Source: Siphonodentalium dalli (taxonomy: Eukaryota; Mollusca; Scaphopoda; Gadilida; Siphonodentaliidae). From it: a DNA stretch of 64,000 nucleotides. The notes below the pieces were generated by a model, which was not told the DNA's origin, made no database searches, and was given only the letters and a program-made list of their open reading frames with translations. The position numbers and the translations under genes were made by a program. Of this stretch, positions 33,759 to 45,059 are shown one piece after another (position 1 is the first letter of the stretch; every line of letters begins with the position of its first letter). The stretch spans positions 137,519,990-137,583,989 of the forward strand of contig CP136067.1 in the NCBI GenBank assembly GCA_032622095.1, in the 5' to 3' direction.

Positions 33759-34012
33759 CAAGCCTTGAAATAGTGTGTCTGTCATTTGCAGAATGAGGTC
33801 CCCAGAGGGTGAATTTAGTGATGCTACCCCGCATATCGGGCTAGCATCACCAAATTCACCCTCTGGGAACCTCATTCTGCTGAGGTGTAAGCAGAATGAG
33901 GTCCCCAGAGGGTGAATTTGGTGATGCTAGCCTGCTATGTGGGGTAGCATCACTAAATTCACCCTCTGGGGACCTCATTCTGCAAATGACAGACACACAA
34001 TTTCAAGGCTTG
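33759..34012. mobile_element. Family B element with 8-bp duplication
   Basis: Ends CAAGCCTTGAAATAGTGTGT and its inverse, flanked by a perfect TGTGCATC direct repeat (33751-33758, 34013-34020). Two GAATGAGGTCC..CATTCTGC palindromes sit head to head inside. An 8-bp duplication points to a hAT-like mobiliser. Confidence 0.93.
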
Positions 34013-34042
34013 TGTGCATCTTTACGTCCTGACTTCCTGACT

Positions 34043-35410
34043 GCTATACATCGGTACTGAGTACGGACCTAAAATGTCACGCTGTGTGCTGTACATCAGT
34101 ACTGAGTACGGACCTAAAATGTCACGCTGTGTGCTGTACATCAGTACTGAGTACGGACCTAAAATGTCACGCTGTGTGCTATACATAGGTACTGAGTACG
34201 AACCTAAAATGTCACGCTGTGTGCTATACATCGGTACTGAGTACGGACCTAAAATGTCACGCTGTGTGCTATACATAGGTACTGAGTACGAACCTAAAAT
34301 GTCACGCTGTGTGCTATACATCGGTACTGAGTACGGACCTAAAATGTCACGCTGTGTGCTATACATCAGTACTGAGTACGGACCTAAAATGTCACGCTGT
34401 GTGCTGTACATCAGTATAGTATGGACCTAAAGTGTCACGCTGTGTGCTATACATCGGTACTGAGTACGGACCTAAAATGTCACGCTGTGTGCTGTACATC
34501 AGTATAGTATGGACCTAAAATGTCACGCTGTGTGCTGTACATCAGTATAGTACGGACCTAAAATGTCACGCTGTGTGCTGTACATCAGTATAGTATGGAC
34601 CTAAAATGTCACGCTGTGTGCTATACATCGGTACTGAGTACGGACCTAAAATGTCACGCTGTGTGCTATACATCGGTACTGAGTACGGACCTAAAATGTC
34701 ACGCTGTGTGCTGTACATCAGTACTGAGTACGGACCTAAAATGTCACGCTGTGTGCTATACATCGGTGCTGAGTACGAACCTAAAATGTCACGCTGTGTG
34801 CTATACATAGGTACTGAGTACGGACCTAAAATGTCACGCTGTGTGCTGTACATCAGTACTGAGTACGGACCTAAAATGTCACGCTGTGTGCTATACATCG
34901 GTACTGAGTACGGACCTAAAATGTCACGCTGTGTGCTGTACATCAGTACTGAGTACGGACCTAAAATGTCACGCTGTGTGCTTTACATAGGTACTGAGTA
35001 CGGACCTAAAATGTCACGCTGTGTGCTATACGTCAGTACTGAGTACGGACCTAAAATGTCACGCTGTGTGCTATACGTCAGTACTGAGTACGGACCTAAA
35101 ATGTCACGCTGTGTGCTATACATCGGTACTGAGTACGGACCTAAAATGTCACGCTGTGTGCTATACATAGGTACTGAGTACGAACCTAAAATGTCACGCT
35201 GTGTGCTATACATCGGTACTGAGTACGGACCTAAAATGTCACGCTGTGTGCTGTACATCAGTACTGAGTACGGACCTAAAATGTCACGCTGTGTGCTATA
35301 CATAGGTACTGAGTACGAACCTAAAATGTCACGCTGTGTGCTATACATCCGTACTGAGTACGGACCTAAAATGTCACGCTGTGTGCTATACATCAGTATA
35401 GTATGGACCT
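34043..35410. repeat. 45-bp minisatellite, about 30 units
   Basis: Unit: GGACCTAAAATGTCACGCTG, then TGTGCTATACATCGGTACTG, then AGTAC. Several units are 43 bp because ACTGAGTAC is replaced by ATAGTAT or ATAGTAC (clustered at 34400-34600, and at the last unit). Because 45 is divisible by three and the unit has no stop in several frames, long ORFs appear on both strands (for example 34606-35445). They break at the 43-bp units and are not evidence of a gene. Confidence 0.97.
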
Positions 35411-35530
35411 ACTTGTGCACACTAGCAGGTGGCCATCATTCATAAAGGGAACTAAGAAATTAGTGCAACTGAACCAGTGTATGTCGATGTTTCAGTAAAT
35501 ATATGGTATTCCAGGATTGGATATGATGTA

Positions 35531-35790
35531 CAGTAATGCTCTAAATAATCGACTCCTTAACCACAGCAGAATTATGGGTAATTTTCATGATTTAGTCGGA
35601 AATATGGCTTGTTGCCATTCATCGGAAAGCTCTCGGTTAGACAGGAACACTATTTCAAGGCTTGAGAGTACCTTTAAGTCTCCCCGAGAGCTTTCCGATG
35701 AATGGCAACAAGCCATATTTCCGACTAAATCCTGAAAAATTACCCATAATTCTGCTGTGGTTAAGGAGTCGATTATTTAGAGCATTACTG
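35531..35790. mobile_element. Family A palindrome, complete, with apex insert
   Basis: TA flanks (35529-35530, 35791-35792); ends CAGTAATGCTCTAAATAATC and its inverse. The apex holds a 50-bp insert (35637-35686) containing CACTATTTCAAGGCTTG (family B end) directly followed by GAGTACCTTTAA (family L end). Confidence 0.92.
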
Positions 35791-36071
35791 TAGCCATTGT
35801 GTGATGTCAGTTGTTTAGTTTTTGCGACATTCCCGTTATATCATTCCACTGTAAACTTGGCAGAACGTCATTCAGCAGTGAAGAGGTTAACTAGAAACTT
35901 ATATCGATTGCTCTCAGGATATGCGACTATTCACTATATCGTTTACAAATTCGACGAAGGATTTGAGATTGTGATGCATGTTGTGTTCTGTGTTATTCAA
36001 CATCCTTGTTTCGGTTTAGCCCAATGGAGTAAGAAATTACTCTCAAATGATACCTTCTATATTAATAATGG

Positions 36072-36204
36072 TGTTAACAGGTCTAGCACAATCTGAATCC
36101 ATCTAATATAGCTACATGTATATTCAACTATTGTTATTTTCAAATATTATATTTTAATTTACAATGTCAGGGATCATGGATAATGCCTCATCATATTTAA
36201 GGAA
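36072..36204. repeat. ~130-bp duplicated segment, copy 1
   Basis: GTGTTAACAGGTCTAGCACA to GCCTCATCATATTTAAGGAA is repeated in the same orientation at 39110-39242 with small differences. Ends are not inverted. Confidence 0.85.
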
Positions 36205-36230
36205 AAGCAATATTTATATTCAGCTTCAAA

Positions 36231-36924
36231 ATGATGCCCTAAATAATCGACTCCTTAACCACAGCAGAATTATGGGTAACTTTTCAGAATTTAGTCGGAA
36301 ATATGGCTTGTTGCCATTCATCGGAATGCTCCCACTGAGAGCTTTTCGATGAATGGCAACAAGCCATATTTCCGACTAAATCCTGAAAAGTTACCCATAA
36401 TTCTGATGTGGTTAAAGGTACTCAACCCGTAAAGAGGGTCCCCATCTCAACAGATTCCAACAACAACAATCCGATCAGAGGGTCCTATATTACTATTTCT
36501 TTGGCTTTGGGGGTAAAAAATATTTTATTCGAATCGAGGAACCCATCAAACAAAGCTCAGAGTTATTAGATATTGATTTTTGAAAATTCTGATGTTCTCG
36601 AGATGAGTACTAATAGCTGCCGTCAATTTGGTAACCTGCTCGAGATTTTACGCCAAAATTCTATTCAAACAGACAAGGATGGATAACTCTATAATCAAGT
36701 GGGTAATAATAACGAATTTTGACTGAGTGCTGGGCCAGATAATATTCCCGATAATGAAAAATAATAGATTTCTAAAATCGATATCTAACAAATCTGAGCT
36801 TTGATGGGTGACTTCCTCGACTCGAATCATATATTTTTGACCCCCGAAGCCATTGAAATAGTAATTGAGAGGAGTTTTATCGGGTTGAGTACCTTTAAGG
36901 AGTCGATTATTTATGGAATTACTG
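36231..36924. mobile_element. Family A palindrome interrupted by L
   Basis: Left and right arms match other A copies. The right arm is split at GGTTAAGG by the L element 36416-36894, giving a clean empty-site comparison. Confidence 0.93.
36416..36894. mobile_element. TTAA-type MITE family L, copy 2
   Basis: 479 bp flanked by TTAA (36412-36415, 36895-36898). Ends AGGTACTCAACCCG and CGGGTTGAGTACCT. Nearly identical along its length to 46321-46799; I see one substitution. Confidence 0.95.
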
Positions 36925-36926
36925 TA

Positions 36927-37305
36927 TATTGTTTTAATTCAGAATTGTGTCCTGGTTAAGTTGTCTAATTACATCAACTTTTATCTCTCACTATTATTTT
37001 ATAATTTTGTCCTTAATATTTATAGCCAATTAAATCATAAAATGTCTAATAATATAGCTGCCTTATTTATTACCCTTGATACGGGATACAGGGGATTGTG
37101 GCCAGAAGTAACCTTATTCTCATTTTGGGGGTGTCCAACTTGGAAAAACTCCCACTCCAAGTTAGTGATCTTCTACACCAGATTCCTTCCCCCATAGGGT
37201 TGGAATTTTCAAATTAGAACCTCAAGATTTTCAACTGGTGAAAATTTCCTATGGTTGGAAATTTTCCAATATATAGCCATTGTCAGTACAAAACGTTGAT
37301 CGAAA
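36927..37305. other. Intergenic DNA, no feature seen
   Basis: A+T-rich; nothing recognised apart from GGAAATTTTC-like repeats near 37215-37270. Confidence 0.4.
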
Positions 37306-37309
37306 TTAA

Positions 37310-37635
37310 AGGGGTCTGTACACTAAATCTGGCCATTTATGGGACCATTTCAGTTTATACTCAACTGAATATATGCAACAAATCAAGGAATTTGAGCCAT
37401 AGATTAGTGAAAACTACACTTGTGCACTCTATGAATGATGCAAAAACATTTTAAATATAATGAAAATGAATTTATGACTGGAGTAATAAATTAATTTTGT
37501 TGATAATTACCATGTTGAGTGCATCATTTATAGAGCACATGGGTGTATTTTGCACGGTTCCATGGCTCAAATTCATTCATTTGTTGCATATATTCTGTTG
37601 AGTATAAATGGCCATATGTAGTGTACAGTACCCCT
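37310..37635. mobile_element. TTAA-type MITE family D, copy 1
   Basis: TTAA flanks (37306-37309, 37636-37639). Ends AGGGGTCTGTACACTAAATC and TGTACAGTACCCCT. Palindromic interior (GCAAAATACAC-type arms). Confidence 0.9.
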
Positions 37636-37639
37636 TTAA

Positions 37640-38179
37640 GAAAACATCATTTTTGTTGGAAAATCAAAATGTCAGAAAAATTACAACATAATCTTGGTCT
37701 AAAACACCCCCTGGCCAGATATATCTTTGTTTTGAATGTTCCTCGTCATTTCTTGCATATGACAGTTTTTTTGATAAAAATAAAAAATATGTTATACAAC
37801 GGTATGTCCATCCATCTACCCACTTGTACTGTTCACACAATAGCAAATTTGTCTGGCATTTTTTTTGCAGGCGTTTCAATACAGAAAGCTAGAATGTGCC
37901 AGAAAACAAACCCAAAATGCTTATAAAATTGCTATGTGGAAAGTAAAAACTGCAGATCAACCAGTAGCAATGCTACCATCATTTGCCTGTAAATAGCATG
38001 CAAATATCGTGCAAGAATCAATCATAAGGTATTTGATTGATTGCGGTTTAATGTCGCTTTCAGCAACTGAGGCCATATCACAACATTGCCAGTTTTGTGG
38101 TGGAGGAAATCTGCACACTTGTGGCTAATCTAACAGTGATTTCAATGGCAAATTTTTGTTGTTGTAATAATTGTTTTAA
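37640..38179. other. Intergenic DNA, no feature seen
   Basis: Open frames on both strands overlap each other; neither is recognisable. Confidence 0.4.
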
Positions 38180-38694
38180 AGATGAATAATCCAATTAAGT
38201 GCCCCTCAATTACTATTTATTTGGATTCGGGGGTAACAAAATATTTGATTCGAGTCAAGGAACCCACCTATCAAAGCTCAGAGCTATTAGAAATCAATTT
38301 TTGAAATCTATTATTTTTCACCATCGAGACTTATATGTAGCCCACTAAAAAGTCGATGAGCCAACGGTCTCGGACCAAATTGCAGATGAAGATGGATAAC
38401 TCTAAAATAGAGAGGCTTTGTGCACAGGCGCCTGGTGAAAATTACTAAAATACCAATATAGAATATACCAGTATAGTCTATATTGGTATTTTAGTAATTT
38501 TCCCCAGGTGCATGTGGCTTAGTGTTGATAATAAGGCCAAATTTCGTCAAACAACATGTTGATAAATAACGTTTCAGGCAATTTAGCATTATTTTTTGGG
38601 CAATTAATCGATTCTGATAACTGAAGCAGCATTTCTAAAAATGTTGCCAGTGGAATCTGATTATATGGGGACCATCGAATCGGATTGAGTACCT
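38180..38694. mobile_element. Family L, diverged copy
   Basis: Right end CGGATTGAGTACCT|TTAA (38695-38698); left end eroded. Interior shares TCAAAGCTCAGAG. A hairpin lies at about 38440-38508 (AATTACTAAAATACCAATAT and its inverse). Confidence 0.75.
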
Positions 38695-38734
38695 TTAATA
38701 TGTAACCTTTTTTGTAGCCCATGTGCACTGTGGG

Positions 38735-38994
38735 CAAGCCTTGAAATAGTGTGTCTGTCATTTGCAGAATGAGGTCCCCAGAGGGTGAATTTAGTGATAC
38801 TACCCAGCATAGCGGGCTAGCAGTAGCATCACCAAATTCACCCTCTGGGGACCTCATTCTGCTGAGGTGTAAGCAGAATGATGTCCCAAGAGGGTGAATT
38901 TGGTAATGCTAGCCCGCTATGCAGGGTAGCATCACTAAATTCACCCTCTGGGGACCTCATTCTGCAAATGACAGACACGCTATTTCAAGGCTTG
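38735..38994. mobile_element. Family B element with 8-bp duplication
   Basis: Flanked by a perfect ACTGTGGG direct repeat (38727-38734, 38995-39002). Same two-palindrome layout as 33759-34012. Confidence 0.93.
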
Positions 38995-39109
38995 ACTGTG
39001 GGGATATCCTACATGATTATATCCCCGTTTACATGTCACGCCTCTAATCACGCTCTCTTATGGTGTATATTGGCAAGCGGTTTTGGTCGTGTGGTATGGG
39101 GATGATCAA

Positions 39110-39242
39110 TGTGTTAACAGGTCTAGCACAATCTGAATCCATCTAATATAGCTATATTCAACTATTATTGTTATATTCAAATATTATAGTTTAATTAACA
39201 ATGTCAGGGATTATATGGATTATGCCTCATCAAATTTAAGGA
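39110..39242. repeat. ~130-bp duplicated segment, copy 2
   Basis: Direct-orientation partner of 36072-36204, about 3 kb away. Confidence 0.85.
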
Positions 39243-39856
39243 ATTTATAATTTATGTTGCTAGAGTAAATGTGATTAAAAACGTACTCATTATCTTCGTA
39301 CGTGTTTTGTATGTGTTTCTGTAATATCGGCCAGCTAATAAAATGTACAAGTCTGTGTCGCACAAAGTCTGTGCTCTGATCAGTCATGTGTTCAGAATCT
39401 GTTGTCGCTAATGCACGTTGTCGATAATATACGATGTCGCTAATCCGTAATTTACACGACGATTGGTGCATCTTTTGAATCATGGCTCAGTGTCCGGGTG
39501 AAGTCTTTTCTTTTGCGTTAGTCGGTTTTTGCGGTCTGGCAGTTGTTGTCTCTTCGCCGCACGAAGACATAAACTTGTCTTTGCGGGTGGACACAGCTTA
39601 CATATTAAAGTAGAAGGCAATACTTCCCAATATAGTTTACATTAGAAGACAAACATTTGCCTCGTTTGTGCCATGCAGGTAGATGCCAACGCGGTGCCGT
39701 TCATTTTGTTAACTGCACATGGCGAGGATTCGTGGTCACCAGTTTCGGTGTGATCTTACGATCTACTTGTATTGGCAGTATATATAGGCTGAACATACTT
39801 TTACTGCACGACAGCACATGGACCTATTATCATGAATGTGACGACATGATGTCGCA
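39243..39856. other. Intergenic DNA, no feature seen
   Basis: A somewhat less A+T-rich stretch (39480-39600). No exon recognised. Confidence 0.4.
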
Positions 39857-39930
39857 CCCCCTAAATCATGCCATGAATCTCTACTCCAACTATGCCCGTA
39901 GAGACCATACTCCACTAGTTCAAAACCTGG
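39857..39930. mobile_element. Family J fragment
   Basis: AATCATGCCATGAATCTCTA through GTAGAGACCATACTCCACTA matches the left part of 17930-18370. Confidence 0.65.
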
Positions 39931-39949
39931 GCAATTGTTATATATATAT

Positions 39950-40640
39950 ACTAGCCGCGATGAGCCCGACGTTGTCCGGGCTATTCAAAAACCAAATTTT
40001 AAGTCGATAGCTCTACCCAGCCCAACGTTGTCCGGGCTATTCAAAAACGAAATTTCAAGTCGATAGCTCTACCCGTTTCCGAGATCTGGTCTGCGCATGC
40101 GCGAAGCTGGCGTCGCATGGGCTCGGCGACCCGATAAAATTCGTATCCGGGGCAAGATACATTCACATACCAAATTTCAAGTCGATAGCTCCACCCGTTT
40201 CCGATATCTCGTCTGCGCATGCGCGAAGCTGGCGTTGCACGGGCTCGGCGACCCGATAAAATTCGTATCCGGGGCAAGGTACATTCACATACCAAATTTC
40301 AAGTCGATAGCTCCACCCGTTTCCGAGATCTTGTCTGCGCATGCGCGAAGCTGGCGTCGCACGGGCTCGGCGACCCGATATAATTCGTATCCGGGGCAAG
40401 ATACATTCACATAGCAAATTTCAAGTCGATAGCTCCACCCGTTTCCGAGATCTCGTCTGCGCATGCGCGAAGCGGGCGCCGCATGGGCTCGCCAATGCGA
40501 CAACGACGACCGCCTGGTCAAACTACACACACGTACCAAGTTTCGTCCCGATCGGTCGAGAATCGTATATTTGTATAAATGACATACAGACATACAGACA
40601 AACATACAGACAAACAGAGGTCTTCAAAATATATATAAGA
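39950..40640. repeat. Element with 122-bp tandem units
   Basis: AATTTCAAGTCGATAGCTC recurs at about 40051, 40172, 40294 and 40416, and each unit carries CTGCGCATGCGCGAAG. It is G+C-richer than its surroundings. It starts with TGAGCCCGACGTTGTCCGGG and ends with CATACAGACAAAC repeats and an AT run. This layout is common to non-autonomous satellite-forming elements; class not determined. ORFs of 84-108 codons on both strands are by-products. Confidence 0.85.
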
Positions 40641-40805
40641 TATTTTATATATGCCGAATGCATTTAATATGATCTTGAGCTATAGTGCATTCCTATTTCT
40701 GACTATGGTTTTCTAGGTAGTTGTTATTGGTGCCTGGAAGAGATAGAGAATATACATGCAGGGAATGTCAGGTGTTTGTGACAATAATGTACCATGCATG
40801 TGTCT

Positions 40806-41290
40806 ATGGGAGGCCAAATTCACATTTATTAATAATTGCGATTCAGCGCAATTCAATTGCGCTTCAGCGCAATCCAATTGTGCTTCAGCGGAATCCAATT
40901 GCGCTTCAGTGCAATTCAATTGCACTTCAGTGCAATCCAGCCTGATTCATATCAATTGCGTTGAAGCGCAATTCAATTGCGATGTTAAAGCGCAATTATT
41001 GTTACAAGCTTACACCCCTGAAGTGCATGGTGGTTCAGCGCAATTAATTTTGTATTGAATTTATTTATTAACTCGGGGTTAGCAATATATGGGGAAAATA
41101 ATTGCGCTTCAGCGCAATTAATTTTGTATTGGATTTTTTCCTTAATTTACTGGGGGTTTAGCCATATATGGAAAATTAATCAGCGCAATTAATTTTGAAT
41201 TGCGCTTCAGCACAATTGAATTGCGCTTCATAAAGCGCAATTGATTGCGCTGAAGCGCAATTATTAATAAATGTGAATTTGGCCTCCCGT
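40806..41290. mobile_element. Foldback MITE built of CAATTGCGCTTCAGCG units
   Basis: Inverted ends GGGAGGCCAAATTCACATTT and its inverse, flanked by a perfect 8-bp ATGTGTCT repeat (40798-40805, 41291-41298). The interior is a chain of about 14 short palindromic GCGCTTCAGCGCAAT-type motifs in both orientations. Confidence 0.92.
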
Positions 41291-41298
41291 ATGTGTCT

Positions 41299-41745
41299 TA
41301 CTATATATATCATAGAACTCGGATATGATATATATAGATTGACCCTGTTGCATTCAAAGCGAAAACCGCACACTCTCTGTCTATATACACACATGGGCCA
41401 TGTCGCTTGAAATGCACTCGGCTACCCGCCCTCCCTGCACTGTTATACTCCGTCCCTATATATATACGCGCCGGTAGTATAAAAGTATCACATCTAACTA
41501 CCATAACGTAAAGCGGGCGCGTATACATGTAGCTCAAGGAGGGGCGCGTTCCAAGCCCATGTGCATGGGTATACCCAAATATGCAGAAAGCCGGACCTGT
41601 TTAGAGTATGAATAACTATTTTTGCTATTATGTTATGTCCATACCCACTCCCTCACCTCCACTTGTAACATGCTTATTTCAATTCATACCCGTATGCTGT
41701 ATCAGAGAAGAGACAGGAATTTGGCTTGCTTCGATGTGGGCGGGG
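41299..41745. other. Intergenic DNA, no feature seen
   Basis: Tetranucleotide TATA runs near 41310-41335 and 41457-41465; no gene recognised. Confidence 0.4.
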
Positions 41746-43585
41746 TATCGACTTTTAAATTTCCAACTGCAACAGGGGGGAGTCGGAAAAAATTTGCAGG
41801 CACGTATGCTGATTTTTGACTTTCGACCCTTGTTGGGACCCACCCACCCCCGCGTCCAAATTTTGTTCCGTTTTCGGCAGTTTTTTTCCGACCATTTCTA
41901 TATGAATTTCTGTGCATACTATTAGTCATGGATGTTAACATTGACATGTAAATAGGAACAAGTCATTTTGGGGTCATTCGGTCAAAAAAACATGGCTGCC
42001 AGCAGCCATCTTGGATTTCAAAATTCAATCCATTAGCATGGGCTACAGGCTATACTGTTTGTCTGATCATCATGAAATTTGTCATTCATGTTAATACTGA
42101 CATATAGATGTGTTTTAAGCCAAACTCATTGCAAAAACAGTCAAAAACACTGGGGGAAAACTGTTTCACCAGAATCGATTCTATCGCCCGTCCGGTCCCG
42201 TCTCTATCGAATTAAGTTCCGACTCTTTCGCGATTTCTAAAACATATTTTCAAAGTTTTGACCGTTGTTTCTAGACTGAATGTCAAAACAGAATGTATTC
42301 TCCAATAACAATCGACAGATTATGTCTTTATACGTGTTTATTGGTGACAGTAATGCAAAATCGGCTGCATGTTGTGCACAGTTAGAGACGTAGTGCATTT
42401 GGGTGCATTTCCCATGAAAATTAAGCAGCACTTTGATGCTCAGATTATCGGCCTTGTCCACTTTAAATTGGACTGAAACTTGTCAAATTTTATGGTTAAA
42501 CATTAGATAATTATAACACAATACCTCCCGACGGTTCCTCGCCGTACAAGTCCTTCACATTAGTGCCTCAAAAAGCAACAACAGGTTCCGATTCTATTGT
42601 GATGTTTATGTTCACGATCGGTTCTTTCGTTCCTGTTTACAGTACATTCATATTCGATCAGATTATTTGATTGTACATCTATAGTTGCCCAATGACAATA
42701 CATGGTCATATATGGTTTAAAATGTAGCCATAGTAAATCAATAGACGAGTTTTAGTGGTCCCAAACGATCATAGGTCAGATATTAAAGATGATCGACCGA
42801 TATTCTTTAATATCCAACCTATGATGCTTTGGGACTACTGAAAACCTCATATTGGTGTTGCTGTGACTATAGTTTGAACCATATATGGTAATATGGCAAC
42901 TAGAAACACAAATGAACTATCTGGTCGAATATAATATTGCATTAAATGGGGGGGGGGGGGGCGAAAGAACCGATCGTGAACATAAAAATCACATTAGAAT
43001 CGGAACATTGCATTGCTTCTTTTGGTGGATTAATTTGAGGGTCTTTTACTGTGAGGAGCCATCGAGAGCTGTGCTGTAATCGTGTCCTGGTGTTCGATCA
43101 TACAAGAAGACATATTTCAGTCTAATTAAAAGGTAAAAAGGCCGATAAAAGGAGCATCAAAATGCTGCTTAATTTACAAAGGAAATGCACACAAACACAT
43201 TACGCTACTAAGTGTGCAAAAAATAGCCGACTTCGCATTATTATCACCAATAATTACGCACAAAGACACAATCTAGAGATAATTTTTGTAAAATACGTTC
43301 TGTTTTAACATTTAGTGTATAAATGGAGGTCAAAACTTTGAAAACATTTGTTTCAAGTCGCGAAAGAGACGGGACTTAATTCGATAGAGACGGAACCCGA
43401 TAGGCGATAGAATCGATTCTTGTGAAACAGTTTCCCCCCAGTGAAAAAGACTTGCAGGAAAAATATTTTTGAGTTGCGGAAAAAATTGTTTGTTTGTCCT
43501 ATCGACCACCCACCCACCCCGGCATACGTGCCCGGAAAAAAAATATTTCCACCCCCCTGACTGCAACGGAAAACCACCGGCGACA
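41746..43585. repeat. Outer inverted arms around a nested element
   Basis: CAACTGCAACAGGGGGGAG with GCACGTATGC (41765-41808) is matched inverted by GCATACGTGC and CCACCCCCCTGACTGCAAC (43521-43567). The 42148-43443 element lies between. Both arms are C- or G-run rich. Confidence 0.6.
42148..43443. mobile_element. CACTGGGGG inverted-repeat element, 1.3 kb
   Basis: The ends CACTGGGGGAAAACTGTTTC and its inverse extend through ATCGATTCTATCG and TCGAATTAAGT blocks to about 100 bp. Flanks are A-runs, so a 3-bp duplication as in CACTA elements cannot be tested. The interior has a second inverted pair and a 13-G run (42949-42961). No transposase. Confidence 0.8.
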
Positions 43586-45059
43586 CGCGGTTTGATTGAG
43601 AATGGACCTATGGATTGTATTTCATTACTTTGATGTTATACGTTATATGACTCTGTCTACCATATCTATAAAGAATATATTATGTGCACACAGTTAGCAA
43701 ACCATTTGATTGAACATAAATTATGGTATACATGCTCGCTCTGATCTATAGTGATTTAAAATAGATGAATGCATGCACCAATTATAAGGAAACATAACGT
43801 AATTCATGCAGTCATTCAGACCCATACACATGAACTATAATGCTAAATTGTACATTGTCGCGTGATTTAGTGCAAAAGGACACACATGATGTCCTCAACG
43901 TTCAAACAGACACCCATGCATGCTAGTACAGCGGCCAAAAGCCAAAAGTGGTCGGGTACCCCTACCCACGGTAGAACAAGTTAAAACCAACTTTTTTTTA
44001 AGGAGAAATATATACTGTTGACGAAAATGGTAGTGAAAAATAATGGAATTGGTGGTGGCTATTCTCAAATCGACGATGAACGATATCCACCAGTGACTTT
44101 TCCCAGAAATTAACGATTTTGGTAAAGTGAGCCCTGCGGCTATGTCCTAAGTTATTTGCCCACATTGTTGTTGTTAACATGACTACAACATACCATATCT
44201 GTACCTGATATGCAAGAAGTGTTGGTTAATTTGGATTTTCGTGCCATTTGGAGCCGAAACATTTTTTTGTTGTTGAAAAATCGCTCTTTTTCCAAAATAT
44301 TATATTTTTCGAACATTATCATTCAAACGGATATTGCAATAATATTGAAATATTTAGTCCATATGGTGTAGTAGTTATCTGGCAAGCATATGAAGAAAGA
44401 AGTTAACAAACTTTTTGAACGGTTTGCAAGATATTGGATTTTAGCTACCCCTCCCCCCAAACACGTTTTTGGTCGAAAAAAATACATATTTTTGATAATG
44501 ACAGTACAAACATTTTCGAATTGATCTTAATGGGATCCAATATGAATCTTGTACTGAAAGTGTTGTCCAGAGATGCCGTTTAATCGATTACAGATGTGTT
44601 CAGGCTTTCAGACCCCCAGTTACAACAACAATTATTTTATTGATAACAGGTAATTTTGCATGCATTAACATCGATGTTAATTACTAAAACCTTTGTTATA
44701 AACAACACGTGACCAACTATATAATTCATATGGCTCAGTAGTTATCTGGACATCAAAAGTAGAAAGCATTTGACAGAAATTGTCAACGGTTTTCAAGATA
44801 TTGGAATTCGGTACCGCTCCCCCGGACGCGATTTGGTAGAAAAACTACATATTTATGATAACAACACAGACCTTTCTAAATTATTTTATTGGGCATCTAA
44901 TCATTATTCGTGTGACGGAAACCTGATCCGTAGATACCGCAAGCGTGGTTTTAGATGACCTCAGGTTTCCAATTAAACCCCCAGTTACAACAACAACAAC
45001 AACAACAACAACAAAACATTTTATTTATGACATGTAATTTTATATTAACACATATTGAC

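Noticed and set aside
34043-35410. CRISPR-like array
   Set aside because: The units are contiguous with no unique spacers, and the genome is eukaryotic.
34606-35445. 279-codon ORF of 15-residue repeats, with antisense partners
   Set aside because: It is the 45-bp minisatellite read in frame. Several frames on both strands are open and break wherever a 43-bp unit occurs.
36648-36830. Identical 60-codon ORFs at 36648-36830 and 46553-46735
   Set aside because: Both lie in the two nearly identical L elements. Identity reflects recent transposition, and the older L copies do not keep the frame.
40041-40667. Overlapping 84-108-codon ORFs on both strands
   Set aside because: By-products of the 122-bp tandem units, which are G+C-rich and so poor in stop codons.
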